Below are positions 17,198 to 27,100 of a DNA stretch of 64,000 bases, piece by piece. The DNA comes from SpSt-398 sp041752235. Its GTDB lineage: Bacteria; Bacteroidota; Bacteroidia; Chitinophagales; Chitinophagaceae. The stretch's first letter is position 1; each line of letters begins with the position of its first letter. Both the position numbers and the translations under genes were made by a program. The notes under the pieces are model-generated. The model had not been told where the DNA came from, did no database searches, and was given only the letters and a program-made list of their open reading frames with translations. Where the stretch lies: NCBI GenBank assembly GCA_041752235.1, contig JBGSHM010000006.1, positions 124,001 through 188,000 of the forward strand, read 5' to 3'.

Positions 17198-17689
17198 ATG
17201 CGCCTACTCCCATTTCTTCTCTTGCTCCTCAGCTCCTGCTCGCAGCGTATCTATATTGTTCGGCATGCAGAGAAGGTTGCTGCAGGGCCAAACATGAATA
17301 CGGATGTACCGCTTTCAGTTCCTGGACAGCAAAGGGCGGAAGATTTGATGAATAGGTTGAAGGACAAAAAAATATCACTCGTCTATTCCACACAGACAGT
17401 CAGAACTGTTTCCACAGCAACCCCTACAGCCGATCATTTTGGAGTAGCGATTGAATTATATGGGCCAAGGCCAGATTCCGCTTTTATCGCGACACTTCTT
17501 TCACACAAAAAGAACCTGCTGGTGGTAGGACATTCCAATACCGTGGATGATATTGTGAACATGCTTTGTGGAACTACTCAGATGGCAGGTGACCTCGGAG
17601 ATAAGGAGTATGATAATTTGTTTGAAGTAAAGGTGAAGGGGAGAAAGAAAATATTTGTTCGGCATAAATTCGGGGCGAAAAGCGAGTAG
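17198..17689 (+). CDS. Histidine phosphatase-fold lipoprotein
   Basis: A 163-residue protein. Its N-terminus is a lipoprotein signal (LLPFLLLLLSSC, lipobox L-S-S-C, Cys14). The mature part begins at once with IYIVRHAEK, the RHG-type motif with Arg22 and phosphorylated His23, and the second catalytic His lies in LVVGHSNTV. A phosphoglycerate-mutase-like phosphatase anchored to the membrane is therefore likely, with an unknown substrate. The short form without a large cap domain is like SixA. Its stop codon lies 2 bp before a long palindrome that separates it from the convergent E2 gene. Confidence 0.85.
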   Translation: MRLLPFLLLLLSSCSQRIYIVRHAEKVAAGPNMNTDVPLSVPGQQRAEDLMNRLKDKKISLVYSTQTVRTVSTATPTADHFGVAIELYGPRPDSAFIATLLSHKKNLLVVGHSNTVDDIVNMLCGTTQMAGDLGDKEYDNLFEVKVKGRKKIFVRHKFGAKSE

Positions 17690-17690
17690 G

Positions 17691-17772
17691 CTTTACCGCA
17701 AAGGCGCTAAGACACAAAGGGTCGCGAGGACATCCTCGCGACCCTTTGTGTCTTAGCGACCTGGCGGTAAAA
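17691..17772. repeat. Long palindrome, TTACCGC class, between convergent genes
   Basis: Two 40-nt arms (17691-17730 and 17733-17772) match at 36 positions, with the inner 26 bp perfect and a 2-nt CA loop. The outer ends read CTTTACCGC and GCGGTAAAA. It can form a very stable hairpin and would terminate transcription from both sides. It belongs to the family of related palindromes in this window. Confidence 0.9.
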
Positions 17773-17775
17773 TAA

Positions 17776-19128
17776 TTAAAACTCCCTCTCTTCATTAAAA
17801 CTCTCCAGTTCCTTTGCAACCGCCGTTAGGAATGTAGCACCAAGGCTTCCATCAACAATGCGATGGTCGTAACTCATACTGAGATACATCATATGGCGGA
17901 TGGCGATGCTGTCACCTTGTGGGGTTTCCACTACCACAGGTCTTTTCTTGATGGCGCCTACAGCCAGAATGGCCACCTGCGGTTGGTTGATGATCGGTGT
18001 ACCCATCAGGCTACCAAATGTGCCCACATTGGTCAGGGTAAAAGTTCCCCCCATGGTATCATCCGGGCTGAGTTTTCCATTGCGGGCATTGTCTGCCAAC
18101 TGGTTCACCTTTTTGGTCAGTCCAACGAGATTGAGTTGATCGGCTCCTTTTATGACCGGAACAATTAAATTTCCATTTTGCAAGGCGGTGGCCATGCCTA
18201 TATTGATGTCTTTCTTGATGATGATTCGGTCACCATCCACAGACGAATTGATCAGCGGGAATTTTTTGATACACTTTACTATGGCTTCAATGAAAAGCGG
18301 GGTGAACGTGATCTTGGTATTTTCTCTTTTTTCAAATTCCTTTTTAACCCGGTTACGCCACATAACGATATTCGTAACATCTGCCTCGGTAAAACTGGTA
18401 ACGTGTGGACTTGTATGTTTGCTTTTCACCATGTGATCGGCGATCAGCTTACGCATCCGGTCCATTTCAATGATCTCCACATTGCCGCTATAGGTTGTAT
18501 TCACCACTGCGCTGGAGGAGGATTCGATGCGGGAGATAGGGACGGTCAGCTCGGTGGAGGTAGACTGTTTAGCAGGAGTAGATATTACTTTTCCTGCCCG
18601 TTTATCGCTTACATATTGCAGGATATCCTTCTTTGTTACTCTTCCCTCATTTCCCGTTCCGGGCATGCGCTCTAATTCGGTCATGCTAACGCCTTCGCTG
18701 GCGGCTATGTTCAGGACCAATGGGGAATAAAACCGCTGTCCATTGCTGCTGGTCAGCGCTGGCGCTGATTCCACCTGAACGGTCTGGGTCACTGTTGGGG
18801 CAGGGGATGGTGTGGGTGTTGGAACTGGTACAGGGCTGGGTGTCGGTGTATTAACCACCGGGGTGGGTGTAGTAGCTCCTACTGAAGCACTTGTTTTGAT
18901 CCGGGCGATCACGGTACCGATGGGTACGACGTCATTTACATTGAAAAGGATCTCTTCGATCACGCCTTCGGCGGTACTTGGCACTTCACTATCCACTTTG
19001 TCCGTGGCGATCTCCAGGACTGTCTCATCCATGGCGATCTTATCTCCCGGTTGCTTATGCCACTTCAAAATAGTGGCTTCCATGATACTTTCGCCAAGCT
19101 TGGGCATGATGAGATCGACAAGGGACAT
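17776..19128 (-). CDS. 2-oxoacid dehydrogenase E2 (lipoyl acyltransferase)
   Basis: About 450 residues with the full E2 layout. The lipoyl domain is at residues 1-80 with Lys44 in ATDKVDS as the lipoylation site. A linker rich in Pro, Thr and Val follows at about 88-130. A peripheral-subunit-binding domain comes next (FYSPLVLNIAASEG..RVTKKDIL), then a C-terminal catalytic acyltransferase domain with SYDHRIVDG near the end. It transfers acyl groups to CoA in a pyruvate, 2-oxoglutarate or branched-chain complex; overall form is closest to branched-chain or generic E2. The ATG at 19128 is preferred over an upstream in-frame TTG. A TACCTTTG box lies 29 nt upstream. An E3 (lpd) is 15 kb away and no E1 is present. 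Confidence 0.93.
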   Translation of the reverse strand: MSLVDLIMPKLGESIMEATILKWHKQPGDKIAMDETVLEIATDKVDSEVPSTAEGVIEEILFNVNDVVPIGTVIARIKTSASVGATTPTPVVNTPTPSPVPVPTPTPSPAPTVTQTVQVESAPALTSSNGQRFYSPLVLNIAASEGVSMTELERMPGTGNEGRVTKKDILQYVSDKRAGKVISTPAKQSTSTELTVPISRIESSSSAVVNTTYSGNVEIIEMDRMRKLIADHMVKSKHTSPHVTSFTEADVTNIVMWRNRVKKEFEKRENTKITFTPLFIEAIVKCIKKFPLINSSVDGDRIIIKKDINIGMATALQNGNLIVPVIKGADQLNLVGLTKKVNQLADNARNGKLSPDDTMGGTFTLTNVGTFGSLMGTPIINQPQVAILAVGAIKKRPVVVETPQGDSIAIRHMMYLSMSYDHRIVDGSLGATFLTAVAKELESFNEEREF

Positions 19129-19157
19129 GCTATTCAATTTAAGTTTATGTTATAATC

Positions 19158-19165
19158 CAAAGGTA
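19158..19165 (-). promoter_or_regulatory. -7 promoter box TACCTTTG for the E2 gene
   Basis: Exact TAnnTTTG match on the minus strand, 29 nt before the E2 ATG. Confidence 0.55.
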
Positions 19166-19267
19166 AGGCGATTAGCAGCAAGCTTTTAGCTTTTAGCAGA
19201 ACGCTGTACAAAGTTAGCATTTTCCCGGAAATCCTTACAGGTGTTAGTGTAGTAAGTGTGATGGTTT

Positions 19268-19350
19268 ATTTACCGCCAGGACGCGAGGGCGCAAAGTTGC
19301 GCCTTGTTAAACTTTGCGCCCTCGCGTCTTTCTGTCTTTGCGGTAAATCA
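19268..19350. repeat. Palindrome, TTACCGC class, downstream of cinA
   Basis: The left part ATTTACCGCCAGGACGCGAG and the right part CTCGCG..CTTTGCGGTAAAT are reverse complements, with an 8-nt length difference between arms. The inner stem includes GACGCGAGGGCGCAAAGTT. It ends next to the cinA stop codon and probably terminates its transcript. Confidence 0.85.
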
Positions 19351-20595
19351 TCAATCCAAAAGAATAAACCGCCTCAATAAATCCATCGCCATTTGTGCGG
19401 TGATCTCGATATTTTTATTCCGGTCGAATCGTAGCTTCAATTGACTCGTAGTTACTTTTTCCCGGTTACCTGCGGCAATCCAAACGGTTCCTACCGGCTT
19501 TTCGGTCGTTCCTCCGGTAGGTCCCATAATGCCGGAGGTAGCCAATGCATAGTCACTATTTGTTTTATGTATGACCCCGGTGACCATTTGTTTTACGGTT
19601 TCCTCACTGACTGCGCCTTTATTGATGAGTGTTTCTGTAGAAACATTTAAAAGCCCTTCCTTTACAGCATTGGCGTAGCTGACCACGCTACCCTGAAAAT
19701 AGGCAGAAGAACCCGGGATGCTCGTGATCAGGTGGGCGATATACCCGCCGGTGCAACTTTCGGCCGTAGCCATGGTCTTACCCTTTTCCATCAATAATTC
19801 TCCGAGCACTTCTTCCAACCCCTTATCCTCGTCACTGACCAGGATTTCTTTTACTTTTTCTTTGAGTTGGGTAAACCAATCCTCGATTTCAAGTGCCAGT
19901 TGATCCTTGTTTTCACCCCTGGCTGTTAACCGCAACCTTACCATGCCATAATTGGGCAAATAGGCCAATTTGATATAGGTTGGGAGGGCGCTTTCTAAAT
20001 CATTCAGGCGTTCTGCTATAAATGACTCTCCCTGTCCGGCCGTAAATGCCGTACGGTGCAGGATGGCCGGAAGTTTGAATTGCCGGATGAGCCGGGGGAT
20101 GACTTCCTCCGTCATCAGGCCTTTCATTTCATGAGGCACCCCCGGGAGAGAGACGACCACTTTCCCCTCTTTTTCAAACCACATACCCGGCGCTGTGCCT
20201 CGGGCATTGTGTAAAACGGTGCAGGTATCCGGCACTTCAGCTTGTTTGAGGTTTCGTTCCAATAAAGGCCTGTTGAGCCGGGTAAAGATTTGCGTTACAT
20301 GTTGCAACACTTCCTGGTTCACTACCATCTTTCCCTGAAAATAGTTCGCCAAAAGAGGTTTGGTGATATCATCGGCTGTTGGGCCAAGTCCACCTGTGAT
20401 GAGCACGATCGATGACCGCTGAAGTTCCTGGTCAATGGCGCTCCAGATATCATCCCAAACATCACCCACTGCGATCCGGTATCGAACCCAGATCCCTTCT
20501 TTGTTGAGTTGCTGGGCCATCCAGGCACTGTTGGTATCGATGGTCTGACCGATCAACAGTTCGTCGCCAATGGTGATGATGGAAGCGTGAGCCAT
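19351..20595 (-). CDS. cinA: CinA-like protein (nicotinamide-nucleotide amidase)
   Basis: A 414-residue two-domain protein. The N-terminal domain is MoCF-like (IITIGDELLIGQTIDTNSAW, SIVLITGGLGPTADDITK, LPGVPHEMKGLM). The C-terminal domain is the CinA amidase (TMATAESCTGGYIAHLITSIPGSS in segments, SYANAVKEGLLNV, VGTVWIA). Length and order match full CinA. It hydrolyses NMN to nicotinate mononucleotide in pyridine-nucleotide recycling, with ADP-ribose pyrophosphatase activity in some members. It is divergent from the PBP4 gene with a 60-bp gap. Confidence 0.95.
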   Translation of the reverse strand: MAHASIITIGDELLIGQTIDTNSAWMAQQLNKEGIWVRYRIAVGDVWDDIWSAIDQELQRSSIVLITGGLGPTADDITKPLLANYFQGKMVVNQEVLQHVTQIFTRLNRPLLERNLKQAEVPDTCTVLHNARGTAPGMWFEKEGKVVVSLPGVPHEMKGLMTEEVIPRLIRQFKLPAILHRTAFTAGQGESFIAERLNDLESALPTYIKLAYLPNYGMVRLRLTARGENKDQLALEIEDWFTQLKEKVKEILVSDEDKGLEEVLGELLMEKGKTMATAESCTGGYIAHLITSIPGSSAYFQGSVVSYANAVKEGLLNVSTETLINKGAVSEETVKQMVTGVIHKTNSDYALATSGIMGPTGGTTEKPVGTVWIAAGNREKVTTSQLKLRFDRNKNIEITAQMAMDLLRRFILLD

Positions 20596-20655
20596 TATTT
20601 AAAATGATTAAGGATAAAAACAGTAATTTGAATGCAAAGTAATAACCCACAGGGT

Positions 20656-22059
20656 ATGAAAAAAGTTTTGTTCCTCTTGAGTTTGCTCGGTTGTCAGTTT
20701 TATGTACAGTCACAGTCAGTTGGTCAGAAATTAAAGCAGGCCTTTTCGGTTTTTGAGAAGGATTCCCAGATGAAACATGGGATTGCTTCGCTCTATGTGA
20801 TCGATGCACAGACCGGGCAAGTGGTCATTGATAAGAACAGCCGGATTGGTTTGGCACCGGCTTCGACCCAAAAAGTGATCGTGGCAGCCACAGCCTATGC
20901 GTTGTTGGGAAAGGATTTTAAGTATACGACGGAGTTATGGGTCGACGAAGGGGAAAGAGGGAAAACAGTAGAGTTGACAATCGGAGGCAATGGAGACCCT
21001 ACCCTCGGTAGCTGGCGCTATGCAAGCACCGTGGATTCTCTTTTATTAAAAAAATGGGCCGGGTTGGCAAAATCCCAGTTGGGCGATAAACGGATCACCG
21101 GAATCCGGATTTTGGATAGGGCCTATGGGGATAATGTATCCATCCCCGGGGGTTATGTATGGGATGATATGGGAAATTATTATGGCGCCGGTTGGTCATT
21201 TGTAAACTGGCGCGAGAATCAATACGATCTCTATCTGAAAAGCCAGATGACCGGGGCCTCGGTCATGGTGCAGGGTACATATCCCAAACAGGATCAGGTT
21301 CAATTCAACAGTCTGGTTACAGGCGGTCAACCCGGAACAGGAGACAATGCCTATATTTTTTGCCCGCCTTACTCTACACAAGCCACTATACGTGGCACCA
21401 TCCCTCCCGGAAAGGATTCATTTGTTATTTCCGGGGCGAGTCCCGACCCTGCACATACATTGGGTTTGGAGTTTTTCCGTTATCTCCGGGCGGCAGGATT
21501 AAATATTGATTCGGTGATCCGTACCGGAAGGGAGGTTTATTTTGGTGAAGGAAACATACCATCTCGGTTACAAGGCGGATTGCATCAATCACCCGCCCTT
21601 GATTCCATTGTGTACTGGTATTTAAAAAAGAGCGTGAACCTCTATGGGGAGGCGCTTCTACAAACCCTTCCTGTATCAGATTCAAAGGATATGGACCTTG
21701 ATTCAAGAATAAAAAAACTGCAGGGATTCTGGAGTGACAAGGGAATCTCGCCCGATGAATTGAATTTATATGACGGATCGGGGCTTTCTCCAGCTAATCG
21801 TGTCACCACCCATGCACAGGTGGAAGTGCTGCGTTTTGCAAAAAAGCAATCCTGGTTCTCTGCCTACAAAGATGCTTTTCCGTTGTATAATGAGATGACC
21901 ATGAAGAGCGGGACCATTGGCGATGTAAAAGGGTTTGCCGGATATCACAAAGCCAGTAATGGGAAGGAATATATTTTCTCATTTCTGGTTAATAACTACA
22001 ATGGCCCATCATCTTTACTGGTAAAGAAAATGTACAAGGTCCTCGACCACCTCAAGTAA
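20656..22059 (+). CDS. dacB: D-alanyl-D-alanine carboxypeptidase/endopeptidase (PBP4)
   Basis: About 467 residues with a signal peptide (KKVLFLLSLLGCQFYVQSQS). The penicillin-binding motifs are present in order: SxxK in APASTQKV (Ser70, Lys73), SxN in KSVNLYGEAL, and the KTG equivalent in MKSGTIGDVKGF. The long insertion between the first two motifs is typical of PBP4. It cleaves D-Ala cross-links of peptidoglycan in the periplasm. The start is set at the ATG at 20656, directly before the signal peptide; an in-frame ATG at 20632 would add eight residues. Confidence 0.94.
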   Translation: MKKVLFLLSLLGCQFYVQSQSVGQKLKQAFSVFEKDSQMKHGIASLYVIDAQTGQVVIDKNSRIGLAPASTQKVIVAATAYALLGKDFKYTTELWVDEGERGKTVELTIGGNGDPTLGSWRYASTVDSLLLKKWAGLAKSQLGDKRITGIRILDRAYGDNVSIPGGYVWDDMGNYYGAGWSFVNWRENQYDLYLKSQMTGASVMVQGTYPKQDQVQFNSLVTGGQPGTGDNAYIFCPPYSTQATIRGTIPPGKDSFVISGASPDPAHTLGLEFFRYLRAAGLNIDSVIRTGREVYFGEGNIPSRLQGGLHQSPALDSIVYWYLKKSVNLYGEALLQTLPVSDSKDMDLDSRIKKLQGFWSDKGISPDELNLYDGSGLSPANRVTTHAQVEVLRFAKKQSWFSAYKDAFPLYNEMTMKSGTIGDVKGFAGYHKASNGKEYIFSFLVNNYNGPSSLLVKKMYKVLDHLK

Positions 22060-22077
22060 ATCTTTGCTTTCCTTCGT

Positions 22078-22131
22078 GCCCTCGCGTCTTTGCGGTAGAG
22101 CTTAACCGCAATGACGCGAAGGCGCAAGGGA
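22078..22131. repeat. Palindrome, TTACCGC class, between convergent genes
   Basis: TGCCCTCGCGTCTTTGCGGT and ACCGCAATGACGCGAAGGCG are near reverse complements around AGAGCTTA. Here the conserved ACCGC ends point inward to the loop, the reverse of the other copies. It lies between dacB and the M50 protease gene and can serve as a two-way terminator. Confidence 0.8.
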
Positions 22132-23148
22132 TTAGAGTGCCTGGAAGAGATTTATTTTTAAATGCATAAGTATTGGAGCGGCAAAACATCCAATCCAAAG
22201 CAGGATGATGGCTATTTTTTCCACAACACGCAGGTCCATGATAATGAGCCGCTGCAACATACCCTGCATGGCAGTGATCACTTTATCTTCCCGGTTGGCA
22301 TATTGATAGGGTGGGGCAGGGGGAATATCCCTCAGGTCGGGGTGGTGCCTGATAAAGACATGGCGCATTTTCCAATAATTCTCATCGGAAATATCCTCAT
22401 AATCCACGTTCAGGTCAATCCCATCGGCCTCGATCTTTTTGATCAATTTATCATTGTCAATATCTGTCTTCAATCGAAGGAGGATATTTATTGGAAAATA
22501 CAATAACAACACAAAGGCCAGCAGGGAACTGGGATAGATATAGGCCCAGTCGAACCAGATCATGAACAAGGCAGAAAGCACCATGAAAGTGCGGCCAATG
22601 ATATTTTTTTCATCAAGAAAAAGTCGGTGAAGGATCTGCCCTCCATCCAACGGATAGATCGGAAGCAGGTTGAGCAGGTTCAGGAAGAGGAGCAGGGTAG
22701 CCGTCATAGGGAGTAAGGGATGGTGGAACTGGTCTTGAAACAAGAACATCCCGATCCCGAGGAGGATACCCGGTAGAGGGCCGGCCAACAAGATGATAAT
22801 GGCCTGTCTTTGCGATACTTCATGTTTTGTTCCGGAGGCATAAGCGCCCAACAAGGGGATAAAGAATATCCCCAGTTCCTTGTAGTTAAATATTTTCATG
22901 GCCAGGAAATGCCCCAGTTCATGAAAGATCACGATGCCGGTGATGATCAATAGAAGTTTCCAATCCCGGAAAATGACATAACCCACCACCAGGTAAAGCG
23001 CCAATGAACTCAGGGATTTCACCCAGACATTGGCTGATTTTTCTTCCAATATGGGTCTGGGAGGAAAGGACAGGGCATTTTCCTCCTGCCCACTGACAGG
23101 GGAAGGATCGGGTTCAAATGAAGAAGGTGACAAGGGTTCCTGGCTCAT
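22132..23148 (-). CDS. M50 (site-2) membrane metalloprotease
   Basis: A 338-residue protein with about six hydrophobic segments. The zinc motif HELGH lies at residues 76-80 inside a membrane helix (IVIFHELGHFLAMKIF), and the second motif LPIYPLDGGQILH supplies the Asp ligand. The arrangement fits site-2 protease relatives of the non-PDZ type. It may cleave membrane-bound regulators or signal peptides. It follows the thioesterase gene with a 4-bp overlap. The N-terminal 40 residues are Pro/Ser-rich and probably cytoplasmic. Confidence 0.9.
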   Translation of the reverse strand: MSQEPLSPSSFEPDPSPVSGQEENALSFPPRPILEEKSANVWVKSLSSLALYLVVGYVIFRDWKLLLIITGIVIFHELGHFLAMKIFNYKELGIFFIPLLGAYASGTKHEVSQRQAIIILLAGPLPGILLGIGMFLFQDQFHHPLLPMTATLLLFLNLLNLLPIYPLDGGQILHRLFLDEKNIIGRTFMVLSALFMIWFDWAYIYPSSLLAFVLLLYFPINILLRLKTDIDNDKLIKKIEADGIDLNVDYEDISDENYWKMRHVFIRHHPDLRDIPPAPPYQYANREDKVITAMQGMLQRLIIMDLRVVEKIAIILLWIGCFAAPILMHLKINLFQAL

Positions 23149-23555
23149 TGAAAATAAGGTTCGAGGGTTTTTCGCAGGGCCTCCGGCATGGTCGTTTTCT
23201 TCATTTCTTTTTTATCCATGAAATAAAGAATGATCGTAGCGGTGGTCAGCAATTCCTCTTTTTCGTTGAATACCTCATGGTGAAACTCGATCTTATGGTG
23301 AACCGGTAATTCCTTTAAGGTAGTACGGATGGTGATAAGATCATCGTACAGCGCGGGTCTGAAAAACCGCGCATGTATATCAATGATCGGCATGATCACC
23401 CCTTCCTTTTCCATATCCGCATACGTGAATCCCAGTTCCCGGATCGCTTCCGCCCGGGCGGATTCAAAATACGGAAAATAATTGCTGTGGTAAACTACCC
23501 CCATCTGATCGGTCTCGGCATACCGAACGCGGATATTCGTACTGGATGTATACAT
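23145..23555 (-). CDS. Acyl-CoA thioesterase, hot-dog fold (YbgC/4HBT type)
   Basis: A 136-residue protein of the 4-hydroxybenzoyl-CoA thioesterase family. The catalytic segment RYAETDQMGVVYHSNYFPYF contains Asp16 and is nearly textbook; GFTYADMEKEGV and HHEVFNEKEELLTTATIIL complete the hot-dog fold. It likely hydrolyses short-chain or aromatic acyl-CoA in the cytoplasm. Its start overlaps the DoxX stop by one base and its stop overlaps the M50 start, a tightly coupled three-gene operon. Confidence 0.92.
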   Translation of the reverse strand: MYTSSTNIRVRYAETDQMGVVYHSNYFPYFESARAEAIRELGFTYADMEKEGVIMPIIDIHARFFRPALYDDLITIRTTLKELPVHHKIEFHHEVFNEKEELLTTATIILYFMDKKEMKKTTMPEALRKTLEPYFQ

Positions 23556-23965
23556 TATTTGCCTATTAAGTTGTCAATACTCCATTTTCCTGGTCCGCAC
23601 AGCAATATACCGGCGAATACAAAAAGAAACATGAGGGCATCTTCCATTTTGGAGAGCGGGCTGTTTCTGTGCGCCATAAATACAATGACCAGGAAAAGGA
23701 TGACCAGAATAAAAGCCGAAAGTCGTGTGAAAAGTCCCAACACCAGAAAAAGGGAGCAAAATACCTCGGCAAAGATCACCAGGATCAGGCTGGCAGTAGG
23801 GCCTGCACCAAATGGGTCAAAGAATCGATCCTTTCTTTCCGCGAAATTCATCAACTTAGGAAGCCCGTATTGTAAAAAGAGTAAAGTGCCAAAACCCGCC
23901 CGCAAAAGAAACATCATGATGTTAAAGGAAAGGTCGGTGTATTTGGTGGAAAATAGTTTTTTCAT
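23555..23965 (-). CDS. DoxX-family membrane protein
   Basis: About 136 residues with four hydrophobic helices (MMFLLRAGFGTLLFLQYGLPK, ILVIFAEVFCSLFLVLGL, FILVILFLVIVFMAH, ALMFLFVFAGILLCGPGKWSI, read in segments). The GPGKWSID ending is typical of DoxX proteins. The ATG at 23965 starts MKKLFSTKYTD and fits better than an upstream extension. It is the first gene of the DoxX-thioesterase-M50 operon. Function of the family is poorly defined. Confidence 0.88.
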   Translation of the reverse strand: MKKLFSTKYTDLSFNIMMFLLRAGFGTLLFLQYGLPKLMNFAERKDRFFDPFGAGPTASLILVIFAEVFCSLFLVLGLFTRLSAFILVILFLVIVFMAHRNSPLSKMEDALMFLFVFAGILLCGPGKWSIDNLIGK

Positions 23966-24121
23966 AATTATACCCCGCAATTTACCACCTTTACCCAAAA
24001 CTATGTTAAATCATTGGTCTTAAATCACTTTTCCACACCTGTTTGGAACGAACTTTGGATACGGAAGAAATATTTTGAATATTTACGACGTTTATCTTTC
24101 AACGGTAAAAGGACATCCAGC

Positions 24122-27100
24122 ATGAAGCAAATCAGCCTCTTATTTACGGCCATATTTACTGGCCTTTTGGTGCATGGACAACAGACAGCGGTTAACGCTG
24201 ATCCGCAAGAAAAATTCAAGTTGGCCAAGGACCTCTTTCAAAAAGAACAATACAGCCTGGCCTATCCGCTGTTGAAGGAATTGGAATCGGGACTGACCGA
24301 ATCCGTCCGCGCCAATGAAGCGATCATGTCGCAGGAAGTGAAGTACTATTTCACGGTATGTGCCCTCAAGCAAAATGAGGACAGGGCTGTGGATATGGCC
24401 CGCGATTATATTGACCTGGAGAAGAACAATCCCCGAATCCAGCAATTGGGTTTTCATTTAGCAGAATACCATTACCGCAAACAGGAGTTTGCCACAGCCG
24501 TACAATTGTATGAACAAGCGGGTATTGCCAACCTGAGCAACCGCGAGATTGCGGATATGAAATTTCACCAGGGGTATTCCTACTTTACCCTGCAACGATT
24601 CAACCAGGCCAAACCGCTTTTCAATACGGTCAGGGTATTAAAGGATGATCCAAACTATATCGATGCGAATTATTATTATGGGTTTCTCGCTTTTCGCGAT
24701 AGAAACTATACTGAAGCCTTGCAGAGTTTTCGGATCGTTGAAAATGAGAAGCAATACGCGCAGGTAGTTCCCTATTATATCGCACAGATCTATTATATCC
24801 AGGGTAAAAAGGATGAGGCCCTGGCCTATGCCGAAAACAAGATCAAGTCGGGCAATTCCCAGTATTATGACCTTGAATTGAAACAACTCCTGGGGCATGC
24901 CTATTTTGAAAAAAAGGAATACGCCAAGGCCCTGCCTTATTTGGAATCCTATGTAGCTGGCACCAGCAAAGTGACAAGGGAGAATTTGTATGAACTTTCC
25001 TATTCGTATTACCAGGGAAAAAATTATAAGAAAGCCATCGAAGGGTTCAAACAACTGGGCGGGAAGGAAGATTCACTGAGCCAACACGCCATGTATCTGT
25101 TGGGTGATTCCTATCTTAAAACAGGGGAAAAGGCCAATGCGCGGAGTGCGTTTTTGTTTTGCGCTTCCAATAGCAGCAATGCTTCGCAAAAAGAAATTTC
25201 CCGTTATCAATACGCCAAACTTTCCTACGAATTGGGTTATCAGGATGAGGCCTTAAAAAGCCTGCAATCCTTTCTTGCCGATTACCCTCAATCCACCTAT
25301 ACCCCCGAAGCAAGGGAATTGCTTGTAGGAGTATTGGCCAATACCAATAATTATCGCGACGCACTTGTGTTATTGGAAGGGATGACGAATCCTACCCCCA
25401 ATGCCAAACGATTCTATCCGCAGATTCTCTTTGGCCGTGCTGCGGAATTGATCAACGATGGACAGTTGGCCGAAGCGAATACACTGCTGGACAAAGCCCT
25501 CAAGGCACCCAACAATGAACGGGTATTGCCTTATGTACAGTTTTGGAAAGGGGAGATCGCTTATCGCAATAATGACCTGGACAATGCCATTCGTTTTTAT
25601 AACGGATACAAAGATGCCGGTGCCCCCACCAACGGGGAGGCCAATGCCAACACGGTGCGTTATAACCTGGGATATTGTTATTTAAGAAAGGAGAACTATC
25701 CGGTGGCGCTTACTTTTTTTGAATCCTTGTCCAAAAATCCCGCATTAAATTCGGACCCGTTGACACAGGATGCCTATCTGCGTACGGCGGACTGCTATTA
25801 TATGGAAAGGAATTACAACAAGGCCAAACCTATGTATGATAATGTGGTCAAATTCTCCTGGCCCGCGGAGGATTATGCTACTTTCCAATTGGCGATGCTG
25901 GCCGGGGTAAAAAACACCTCGGAAAAGGTGAAGCTGATGAATAACCTTACCCGCAAATTCCCCCGTTCAGGTTTGGTGAACGATGCAAACCTTGAGATCG
26001 CCAATGCTTACCTGTCGGACGAGCGTTTTAGCGAAGCCATTCCCTACCTCGACAAATTGATAAGCGGAAATGATGAACGATTCAAACCACAGGCCTACCT
26101 GAAATCCGGGAATGCCTTTTACAATGTCAATAATAATAACGAGGCACTGACCCGCTATAAGAAGCTGGTGTCTACCTATCCCAATACACAGGAAGCGGAG
26201 GATGCGATCGGCAATATCCGCGCCATTTATGTGGAGCAGGGACAGCCGGATGAATTTGCCGGTTTCATGCGCCAGGCAGGACGACCACTGAGTGTAAGCA
26301 CTGAGGATTCACTGACCTGGGCCGCGGCAGAGATACAATACGCCAATGGCAACAAGGACGCCGCGTTAAATTCTTTTGGCACCTATCTGCAGCGATTCCC
26401 AACAGGAGCGCATGCCCTTGAAGCCAATTTTTACAGTGCCGGTATTTATGCCGACCGGAAGAAATGGCCCGAAGCGATCAGCCGCTTTGATTATGTGGCT
26501 GAGCGAGCTCCGAATCAGTATGCAGAAGCCAGTGTGCTGCAATTGTCCCGTATCTCTTTCTTTGAATTAAAGAACTATGCGCAGGCAGAGACCTATTTCA
26601 ACCAACTGAAAGAACTGGCCAGTAATCAGGAAAACAAACTGGAAGCCATGCGCGGTTTACTCCGCAGCCAATACCAATTGGAGAAATGGACCGAAGCGCT
26701 GGATAATGCCAAGGAACTGGTGAATGAAAAGGGGAGTAGCACCGACGACAAGACCCTGGCAAATATGGCCATTGCCAAATCTTACCAGGTCAACCGGCAG
26801 TATGATCTCGCGATTGCGAATTACAAGACCGTCGTTTCCCTCAACAAGGCCGCATTAGCAGCCGAAGCTCGCTATGAGATCGCCAATAGCTGGTTGGCCC
26901 TGAACAGGCTGGGTGACGCCGAAAAGGCCGCTTTTGAAGTGATCAATAAATCAGGTTCCTATGACTATTGGGTTACCAAGGCCTATATTTTGTTGGGCGA
27001 TGTATTCTTCAAACAAAAAGATTATTTCAATGCCAAAGCGACCTTCCAAAGCATTGTGGACAATAGCCTGAACCCTGATCTCAAGACAGAGGCTCAGACG

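Noticed and set aside
17691..17772. Possible tRNA or structured RNA gene
   Set aside because: The fold is a single long hairpin without cloverleaf features; a repeat or terminator is the simpler reading.
24014..24121. N-terminal extension of the TPR protein
   Set aside because: It would put 36 residues before the signal peptide; the ATG at 24122 begins the signal sequence.
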